Assembly (NCBI GenBank): GCA_900551205.1
Contig: URUW01000125.1
Coordinates: 1 to 5,605, forward strand
From: an uncultured Collinsella sp.
Lineage (GTDB): Bacteria; Actinomycetota; Coriobacteriia; Coriobacteriales; Coriobacteriaceae
Direction of reading: 5' to 3'
Length of the DNA stretch: 5,605 nt
Below the pieces are notes generated by a model that worked only from the letters and a program-made list of their open reading frames with translations, was not told the origin of the DNA and did no database searches. Position numbers and translations under genes: made by a program. Shown piece by piece: positions 1 to 5,605 of this stretch (position 1 is the first letter of the stretch; each line of letters opens with the position of its first letter).

Positions 1-66
1 GATATGGATGCCGTGACCAATTCCGCCCTCGATCTTTCGGATGAGATTATCGCCTGCCATGCATAA
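1..66 (+). CDS. 3' end of an unidentified upstream gene (partial)
   Basis: Frame 1 is open from the first base and ends in TAA at 64-66, giving a 21-residue tail that finishes DEIIACHA. Its stop overlaps the ATG of the glycosyltransferase (shared bases 59-66, ATGCATAA). Such an overlap is typical of co-transcribed, translationally coupled genes, and it is the main reason to treat this short open stretch as real. Its function cannot be judged from 21 residues. By context it probably belongs to the same surface-polysaccharide or glycosylation operon, but that is inference. Confidence 0.6.
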   Translation, partial: DMDAVTNSALDLSDEIIACHA

Positions 67-1090
67 AGTCATAACATTCGGTATTCCCTCGTATAACGCC
101 GCCAAGGACATGGACCATTGCATCACCTCCATCTTGGAGGGGAGCAATTACGCCACCGATATCGAGATTATCGTGGTGGACGACGGCTCCAAGGACGAGA
201 CGGCCGCCAAGGCCGACGAGTGGGAGGCCCGTTATCCTGGAATCATCCGCGCGGTGCACCAGGAGAATGGCGGCCACGGTATTGCCGTCCTTTCGGGTCT
301 GCGCGAGGCGCAGGGCACCTACTACAAGGTCGTCGACTCGGACGACTGGCTTGACGGCGCTGCCCTTTCGACCATGCTGTCGATTCTGCGCGGCTTTGAA
401 GAGCGCGACCAGCGCGTTGACCTGTTTATCTCGAACTACGTGTACGAGAAGGTTTACGAGGGTACGCATACGGCCATTGGTTACAAGTTTGCCCTGCCTC
501 GAAAAAAGATCTTTACCTGGGACCAGATCGGCCATTTCCGTTTGGACCAGAATCTGCTCATGCACAGCCTGTGCTATCGCACGGATGTGCTGCGCGAGTC
601 CAACCTGCCCATGCCGCCGCACACGTTCTATGTGGACAACATCTACGCCTACGTGCCGCTGCCGCGTTGCAAGACCATGTACTACGCCGACATCGACCTC
701 TATCGCTACTTTATCGGTCGCGAGGGCCAGAGTGTCAACGAGGCCACGATGGTCAAGCGTCTGGACCAGCAGTTCCGTGTTACGCGTATCATGATGGAGT
801 CGTACCACCTGTACAGCGATGTCGAGTCGTCGCGTCTGCGTTCGTACATGATGGGCTACTTCACCATGATGATGGCGATCTGCTCGGTGCTCACCAAGCT
901 TTCCGACGAGGATTGTGCCGATGAGCGTCTGAAGACGCTGTGGGCGGACCTGAAGGCCTACGATGAGCGCATGTATCGTCGTGCTCGCTACGGCGTGGTC
1001 GGCTTCTTCACTAACCTCCGCGGTCGTGCCGGAGACAAAACCACACTCGGCCTATACCGTCTTGCCTCAAAGATCTTCAAATTCAACTAG
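59..1090 (+). CDS. family 2 glycosyltransferase (GT-A fold)
   Basis: This 343-residue protein should transfer a sugar from a nucleotide-sugar donor onto a growing glycan at the cytoplasmic face of the membrane, as GT2 enzymes do. The opening VITFGIPSYNAA (residues 4-15) is the first GT-A strand. IIVVDDGSKDET (37-48) is the nucleotide-binding motif, and VVDSDDWLD (91-99) holds the DxD metal/donor site. YVDN (191-194) sits where the later acidic acceptor motif is expected. A Met-rich hydrophobic stretch (about 265-284) may associate with the membrane, and the tail is basic and aromatic (SKIFKFN). An ATG at 41 is in frame, but the ATG at 59 is preferred because homologous GT2 proteins begin just before this strand and it gives an 8-base overlap with the upstream stop. 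No strong Shine-Dalgarno site precedes either ATG, which fits translational coupling. Donor and acceptor cannot be predicted. The family call is firm; the polysaccharide role is inferred. Confidence 0.93.
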   Translation: MHKVITFGIPSYNAAKDMDHCITSILEGSNYATDIEIIVVDDGSKDETAAKADEWEARYPGIIRAVHQENGGHGIAVLSGLREAQGTYYKVVDSDDWLDGAALSTMLSILRGFEERDQRVDLFISNYVYEKVYEGTHTAIGYKFALPRKKIFTWDQIGHFRLDQNLLMHSLCYRTDVLRESNLPMPPHTFYVDNIYAYVPLPRCKTMYYADIDLYRYFIGREGQSVNEATMVKRLDQQFRVTRIMMESYHLYSDVESSRLRSYMMGYFTMMMAICSVLTKLSDEDCADERLKTLWADLKAYDERMYRRARYGVVGFFTNLRGRAGDKTTLGLYRLASKIFKFN

Positions 1091-1110
1091 TACAGAAACG
1101 CTCGGGTAAC

Positions 1111-1223
1111 GGGGACCCCTGGTCCTTAACTTGCTACTTCGGACAGTCCTGCGCAAGACGAAGGCGCCACTGGCGCCTCCTTTGCGTGCGGAACTCGTAT
1201 CAAGTTAAGGACCAGGGGTCCTC
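1111..1223. repeat. palindromic structured element A
   Basis: A 113-base element lies 20 bases after the glycosyltransferase stop. Its arms are 1111-1133 and 1201-1223. Of these, 1113-1133 pairs perfectly with 1201-1221 (21 bp), followed by one G:U and one G:C pair. The 67-base interior contains a hairpin, AGGCGCC (1162-1168) / GGCGCCT (1172-1178) with loop ACT, plus a second short pairing CGCAA (1152-1156) / TTGCG (1182-1186). The core blocks CGAGTTCCGCACG (- strand, 1197-1185) and CAGGACTGT (- strand, 1151-1143) recur in element B. There is no coding potential and no T-run after the stem, so it is not a classical intrinsic terminator, although a stem this long between convergent genes could still block transcription. 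It may be a REP/MITE-like repeat or a structured RNA. Confidence 0.85.
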
Positions 1224-1237
1224 TGCTATGTCTCGCT

Positions 1238-1312
1238 TTATGTCAGGCAGCTGAATTTGAAGATCTTAGACGCGCGGTACACAGGGGCCTGGGCTGAAAA
1301 GATTTTGGTTGG
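1238..1312 (-). pseudogene. remnant resembling the 3' end of the glycosyltransferase gene
   Basis: Bases 1249-1267 are an inverted copy of 1070-1088 in the glycosyltransferase gene, with 18 of 19 identical. Read on the - strand, 1279-1253 encodes YRASKIFKF, against YRLASKIFKF at the C terminus of the enzyme. The two differ by one missing codon, and the frame then ends at TAA (1238-1240). The residues before YR do not match the enzyme, and the frame has no plausible start, so any gene here is reduced to its tail. It lies between elements A and B. Alternatives are a recent inverted duplication around element A, or an outer arm of that element that includes the gene's 3' end. The repeat is certain; the gene-remnant reading is inference. 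Confidence 0.4.
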
Positions 1313-1314
1313 TA

Positions 1315-1439
1315 GGTTGCCCGGTGGGGCTTGGTTATGTTTGTCGCGAGTTCCGCACGAGCCGAAGAGCACTTAATGTGCTCTTCGTGCGTGCCAGGAC
1401 TGTAGAGCAGCAAACATAACCAAGCCCCACCGGGCAACC
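1315..1439. repeat. palindromic structured element B
   Basis: A 125-base element begins 12 bases beyond the peptidase stop. Its 29-bp arms (1315-1343 and 1411-1439) are perfectly complementary. The 67-base interior holds a 10-bp hairpin, CGAAGAGCAC (1363-1372) / GTGCTCTTCG (1378-1387) with loop TTAAT, extended by GCAC (1355-1358) / GTGC (1391-1394). The blocks CGAGTTCCGCACG (1347-1359) and CAGGACTGT (1395-1403) match element A read on the opposite strand. The arms and the inner stem differ in sequence from those of A yet pair within each copy. No coding frame is credible and no T-run follows on either side. Its place next to the 3' end of the - strand peptidase gene would let it protect or end that transcript. 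Confidence 0.87.
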
Positions 1440-1451
1440 GGTCAGGTTAGG

Positions 1452-2453
1452 CTACTTCGCGGCGCCGGGGATGCCGTGGGAGGTTTTGGCGGTTTTGGCT
1501 CCGTTTACGATGGCGGTTTGCAAAGCCCTTACGGCGAGCATGCCCAGCAGGTCTAGGGGAACGGCGGCGTTTGCCTGGGCGCCCAGTTTGCCGCTGGCGA
1601 GGGTGTAGATGGTGTCGCCGTCGTTGGTGGTGTGCGTGGGACGGATGGCGTGTGCGTAGGCGTCTGCGGCCATCTGGGAGACCTTGGTGGCTTGTTCCTT
1701 AGTGAGTTCCACGTTGGTGACGATGCAGCTGATGGTGGTGTTGGTGCGGTCGAGCGGCATCTGCATGGATCCGGCGGCGGCAAAGGCTGCGAGTTCCATA
1801 TCGACGATTTGGTCGCTATCGGCTGAGGCGCGCATGCCGGCGACCCACTCGCCGGTGAGGGGGTCGACAACGTTGCCGCAGGCGTTGACCGAGACCACGG
1901 CGCCCACCTTGATGGGGCCGAGCGCCACGGCGGCAGCGCCAAGGCCGGCCTTCATGCAGGTGGCGGGGCCCATGAGCTTACCCACGGTAGCGCCCGTGCC
2001 GGCGCCTACGTTGCCCTGTTCGAGCTTGGTGGGGGTGTGGTCGAGCGCCTCGCGCACGGCGGCGATGCCGGCCTCAATGTCGGGGCGAACGGTGGGGTCG
2101 CCAAAGGCAAGGTCGAAGATACAGCTGGAGCACACGATGGGCACCTGCGTGGGGCCGACGGGCAGACCAATGCCGCGGCTCTCGAGTTCGCGGGCCACGC
2201 CGCTTGCAGCCTCGAGGCCAAAGGCCGATCCGCCCGAAAGGCAGACGGCGTGGACCTTATCGACGGTGTTTTCGGGACGCAGCAGGTCGGTTTCGCGCGA
2301 TGCTGGAGCACCGCCGCGAACGTCAACGCCGCCGGTGGCGCCCTCGGGCGCCACGATTACGGTGCAGCCGGTGCCAGCCTCCTCGTCCGTATAGTTGCCA
2401 AAGCAAAAGCCATCGACATTGCAAACATCGATGGCTTCGAGCAGTGTGTCCAT
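1452..2453 (-). CDS. P1 family peptidase (S58, DmpA-type, Ntn hydrolase)
   Basis: This 333-residue protein belongs to the family of L-aminopeptidase D-Ala-esterase/amidase (DmpA) and beta-aminopeptidases. These cytoplasmic enzymes cleave themselves into two chains and use the freed N-terminal residue as nucleophile to hydrolyse small peptides or amides. Visible family signatures are the Gly/Ser-rich segment AVCLSGGSAFGLEAASGV (69-86), GNVGAGTGATVGKLMG (148-163) and RTNTTISCIVTN (236-247). By family precedent the chain should break between Asn238 and Thr239, making Thr239 the nucleophile instead of the Ser of DmpA; this is inferred. TNDGDTIYTLASGK (276-289) is the late conserved block. The ATG at 2453 is chosen because AGGAG precedes it by 5 bases and the protein then starts as the family does; the frame stays open for 95 more codons upstream into the maf region, which is not coding. 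The natural substrate is unknown. Confidence 0.93.
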   Translation of the reverse strand: MDTLLEAIDVCNVDGFCFGNYTDEEAGTGCTVIVAPEGATGGVDVRGGAPASRETDLLRPENTVDKVHAVCLSGGSAFGLEAASGVARELESRGIGLPVGPTQVPIVCSSCIFDLAFGDPTVRPDIEAGIAAVREALDHTPTKLEQGNVGAGTGATVGKLMGPATCMKAGLGAAAVALGPIKVGAVVSVNACGNVVDPLTGEWVAGMRASADSDQIVDMELAAFAAAGSMQMPLDRTNTTISCIVTNVELTKEQATKVSQMAADAYAHAIRPTHTTNDGDTIYTLASGKLGAQANAAVPLDLLGMLAVRALQTAIVNGAKTAKTSHGIPGAAK

Positions 2454-2475
2454 GTGTTCTCCTATCGGTTTTCCG

Positions 2476-2512
2476 CCGGGCCTTATGCCCGGTCGGGATC
2501 CGTACGGTACGG
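2476..2512 (-). promoter_or_regulatory. small palindromes in the leader of the peptidase gene
   Basis: Between the Maf stop and the peptidase start (2454-2553) are two small palindromes: CCGGGC (2476-2481) / GCCCGG (2487-2492) with a 5-base loop, and CCGTA (2500-2504) / TACGG (2508-2512). They may be 5' UTR structure or an operator. No convincing -35/-10 pair was found, although a TACAAT hexamer occurs on the - strand just upstream of them. This is pattern evidence only. Confidence 0.25.
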
Positions 2513-2522
2513 CAAAATTGTA

Positions 2523-2545
2523 GGCGCTGGGGGATACCCAGCGCC
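2523..2545 (-). terminator. hairpin after maf, possible weak intrinsic terminator
   Basis: A perfect 9-bp GC-rich stem, GGCGCTGGG (2523-2531) / CCCAGCGCC (2537-2545), has a 5-base loop and sits 8 bases downstream of the Maf stop codon. On the - strand it is followed by TACAATTTTG, a poor but T-rich tail. The position is right for ending the DJ-1/Maf transcript. The weak T-run allows readthrough into the peptidase gene, in which case it would act as an intercistronic stabilising hairpin. Confidence 0.5.
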
Positions 2546-2553
2546 AGATGCAA

Positions 2554-3135
2554 TTACGAGAGTTTTTGAATCGCGCGTGCGACGCGAGCGATGGGCAAGC
2601 CCACCACGTTGTAGAAGTCACCCGAAATATCGTGCACAAGCATGCGGCCGCCTGTGCCTTGGATGCCGTAGGACCCGGCCTTGTCCATGGGTTCGCCGGA
2701 GGCAACATAGCGCTCGATCTGCTCTTCGGTAAGCTCATAGAACGTCACGTCGGTCACATCGACAAACGACAGGCTCTCGGCGGCATGCGGAGCTGTAGCG
2801 TCGCCGGCTTTAACGATGCAGACGCCGGTTGCGACCTGGTGCGTGCGGCCCGAAAGCTCGCGGAGCATGGTGCGCGCCTCGTCCCCGTCTGCCGGCTTGC
2901 CCAAAATTTGGCCGTCAAAGGTGACAATAGTATCGGCCGCGACGGTCAGTTCGTTGGGCTCGGCATGCTCGGCGGCAACGGCGGCGGCTTTGGCACGCGC
3001 CAAGCGCTCGACGAGTGTAAGCGGAGCTTCGCCATCAAAAGGCGTTTCGTCGATATCTGCGGGAATCACGCGAATGTCATAGCCCGCCTCGCGCATCAAC
3101 TCGATGCGGCGCGGTGATTGCGAAGCCAAAATCAT
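2554..3135 (-). CDS. maf: Maf family nucleoside triphosphate pyrophosphatase
   Basis: This 193-residue cytoplasmic enzyme is of normal family length. Maf proteins hydrolyse non-canonical or surplus nucleoside triphosphates to the monophosphate and pyrophosphate, and are linked to nucleotide-pool cleaning and cell-division arrest. The N-terminal ILASQSPRRIELM (2-14) is the substrate-binding loop. AADTIV (66-71) carries the catalytic Asp68, followed by GKP with Lys80 (79-81) and SGRTHQVATGV (95-105). DKAGSYGIQG (151-160) and GDFYNVVGLP (172-181) complete the pattern. The SPRR, GKP and GIQG forms point to the YhdE-like dTTP/UTP pyrophosphatase group rather than the YceF-like m7GTP group; that subgroup call is inferred. 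Its ATG shares the sequence ATGA with the stop codon of the DJ-1 family gene, so translation is probably coupled and the start is well supported. Confidence 0.95.
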   Translation of the reverse strand: MILASQSPRRIELMREAGYDIRVIPADIDETPFDGEAPLTLVERLARAKAAAVAAEHAEPNELTVAADTIVTFDGQILGKPADGDEARTMLRELSGRTHQVATGVCIVKAGDATAPHAAESLSFVDVTDVTFYELTEEQIERYVASGEPMDKAGSYGIQGTGGRMLVHDISGDFYNVVGLPIARVARAIQKLS

Positions 3136-3674
3136 AGCTGAATGCCCTCGGCGACCTTCTCGACGGCCTTGTCGCCGGCGAGCGTGCGCAGCAGCTCAAG
3201 CGCAAAGGGGAGCGACTGGGCCATGCCGCTGGCGGTGATGATGTTGCCGTCTTGCGTAACCTTCTCGCCGGTATAGGCGCCTTCGGGGAAGCTTTTCTCA
3301 AAGCCAGGGAAGCACGTGGCGTGGCGCCCCTCGAGTAGGTCGAGCTCGCCCAGGATAAACGGGGCGGCGCAGATGGCGGCAACGTGCTTGGTCGCGGCGA
3401 ACTCGCAGACCACGTCGCAGACGCGCTGATCGGCACGCAGGTTGGTGGCACCGGGCAAGCCGCCGGGCAGCACGACGCAGTCGTACTCGTCAAAGTTGAT
3501 CTCATCAAAGAGCGCATCGCAGGTCACGGGGATCTGCAGCGAGCTTACGACCTCGCGCGTGGGCATGATCGAGACAAGCGTGGCGCGCACGCCGCCGCGA
3601 CGCATGACATCGACCATGGTCAGGCATTCAATAGTTTCAAAGCCATCGGCGGCGAGAACGGCAACGCTGGGCAT
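3132..3674 (-). CDS. DJ-1/PfpI family protein
   Basis: This 180-residue single-domain protein is of the DJ-1/ThiJ/YajL type. Family members act in oxidative or carbonyl stress; several have been reported to remove methylglyoxal or repair glycated groups, though the latter activity is disputed. AADGFETIE (8-16) supplies the conserved acidic residue (Glu16) that sits next to the reactive cysteine. VVLPGGLPGATNL (67-79) is the oxyanion segment. AAICAAPFIL (99-108) is the nucleophile elbow with Cys102, and the block around HATCFPGFE (118-126) and TASGMAQSLPFALELL also matches the family. The start at 3674 has AAAGGA about 7 bases upstream. A TATAAG hexamer at 3717-3712 on the - strand is a possible -10 box but lacks a good -35. 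It is the first gene of a two-gene unit with maf (4-base overlap). The exact activity is not predictable from sequence. Confidence 0.93.
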   Translation of the reverse strand: MPSVAVLAADGFETIECLTMVDVMRRGGVRATLVSIMPTREVVSSLQIPVTCDALFDEINFDEYDCVVLPGGLPGATNLRADQRVCDVVCEFAATKHVAAICAAPFILGELDLLEGRHATCFPGFEKSFPEGAYTGEKVTQDGNIITASGMAQSLPFALELLRTLAGDKAVEKVAEGIQL

Positions 3675-3765
3675 AAGGGTTCCTTTCGTAAGGCGGCATA
3701 CAATTAGCCGTCTTATACCCCGAAGACATGCGCTTGCCGCGCTCGATTTTCCATTGTTTAAAAAG

Positions 3766-3819
3766 GGACGGGGCTATTTTAGCTACCCCACTTGCAGGGT
3801 AGCTAAAATAGCCCCGTCC
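3766..3819. repeat. 23-bp perfect palindrome C
   Basis: The arms at 3766-3788 and 3797-3819 are perfectly complementary over 23 bp, around the 8-base loop CACTTGCA. The sequence begins GGACGGGG, has a T/A-rich middle and ends TAGCTACCC. A third partial copy, TTAGCTACCC, lies just beyond at 3823-3832 as a direct repeat of 3779-3788. It sits between divergently transcribed genes, 91 bases upstream of the DJ-1 family start, so a terminator role is unlikely. It looks like a dispersed REP-like intergenic palindrome, or an extruding/regulatory site. It shares no core with elements A and B. Confidence 0.85.
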
Positions 3820-3854
3820 GAATTAGCTACCCTCACCCATCCTCAACAATCTCA

Positions 3855-3899
3855 ATCTGTAACATCTAGACCCACTTTTGACCCCTAACTGTTACAGAT
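3855..3899. repeat. 45-bp palindromic repeat D, copy 1
   Basis: The arms ATCTGTAACA (3855-3864) and TGTTACAGAT (3890-3899) flank a 25-base spacer. Reading the reverse complement aligns it with copy 2: identical arms, equal spacer length, 16 of 25 spacer positions the same (including CAAAA and GGGTCT), and the flank TGAG against CGAG. Copy 1 is therefore inverted relative to copy 2. Confidence 0.82.
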
Positions 3900-3935
3900 C
3901 AAGACAAACGGAAACCGCCCCGACAAAACGTCTAA

Positions 3936-3980
3936 ATCTGTAACATCTACGGACCAAAACCGGGTCTTACTGTTACAGAT
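3936..3980. repeat. 45-bp palindromic repeat D, copy 2
   Basis: The arms ATCTGTAACA (3936-3945) and TGTTACAGAT (3971-3980) enclose a 25-base spacer that itself contains GACC (3952-3955) / GGTC (3963-3966) around AAAACCG. It lies 36 bases after copy 1 and in the opposite orientation. The pair could be a REP-like doublet or a double operator for a dimeric regulator. No transposase is nearby to decide. Confidence 0.82.

Positions 3981-5605
<1,625 letters not shown>

Noticed and set aside
41..58. An earlier in-frame ATG for the glycosyltransferase
   Set aside because: It adds six atypical residues inside the upstream gene. The ATG at 59 gives the usual GT2 start and a tight overlap with the upstream stop codon.
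47..808. A 253-codon open frame opposite the glycosyltransferase gene
   Set aside because: It is a mirror frame produced by GC-rich codon structure. It shows no family motif, while the + strand frame is an unmistakable GT2 enzyme.
1243..1437. A 64-codon open frame on the - strand between the glycosyltransferase and the peptidase
   Set aside because: It runs through nearly all of palindromic element B and into the inverted gene tail in a different frame from the matching peptide, has no family resemblance, and its codons simply follow the repeat.
1111..1439. Elements A and B as retron msr-msd RNAs
   Set aside because: Long end-to-end pairing with internal hairpins is reminiscent, but no reverse transcriptase gene is nearby, and two oppositely oriented copies between ordinary genes fit a repeat family better.
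2454..2738. A 95-codon upstream extension of the peptidase frame
   Set aside because: It overlaps the maf gene antisense to nothing useful, runs through a terminator-like hairpin, and a good ribosome binding site with a family-typical N-terminus occurs at 2453.
3766..3980. A CRISPR array
   Set aside because: The repeats are palindromic units of different families, only two of one kind, in inverted orientation and with no regular spacers or cas genes.

Overview
The window looks like chromosomal DNA of a high-GC gut actinobacterium of the class Coriobacteriia, most likely Collinsella or a close relative. That assignment is an inference. It rests on GC-rich codon use, clear Shine-Dalgarno sites, this mix of genes, and the many perfect palindromes between genes; no marker gene is present to fix the taxon.

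Left part (1-1454): the tail of an unidentified + strand gene overlaps by 8 bases a family 2 glycosyltransferase (59-1090), which probably works in cell-surface polysaccharide synthesis. It converges on a - strand peptidase gene. The roughly 360 bases between them hold two large structured palindromic elements, A (1111-1223) and B (1315-1439). Both have perfect or near-perfect arms separated by exactly 67 nt and share a conserved core, in opposite orientations, but their arm sequences differ. Between A and B lies an inverted copy of the 3' end of the glycosyltransferase gene.

Middle part (1452-3674, all - strand): read 5' to 3' on the - strand, a DJ-1/PfpI family protein overlaps a Maf nucleotide pyrophosphatase through an ATGA junction. 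A terminator-like hairpin follows, then a P1 (S58, DmpA-type) family peptidase with its own ribosome binding site. These are stress/damage-control, nucleotide-sanitation and peptide-hydrolysis functions. Only the DJ-1 and Maf genes are clearly one transcription unit.

Right part (3675-5605): a 627-base divergent intergenic region holds a 23-bp perfect palindrome (C), two inverted copies of a 45-bp palindromic repeat (D1, D2), and then a structured leader. The leader has a strong intrinsic terminator (4149-4184) and a hairpin that would cover the Shine-Dalgarno site of the next gene. That gene is a ten-helix EamA/DMT transporter (4302-5360). It is followed 44 bases later by the start of a GH1 6-phospho-beta-glucosidase, cut off by the window end. 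These last two genes look like one operon, are visibly richer in G/C-ending codons than the rest, and may have been acquired separately.

No rRNA, tRNA, CRISPR array, transposase or phage gene was seen. The most unusual content is non-coding: the A/B element family, the C/D palindromes and the riboswitch-like leader of the transporter.
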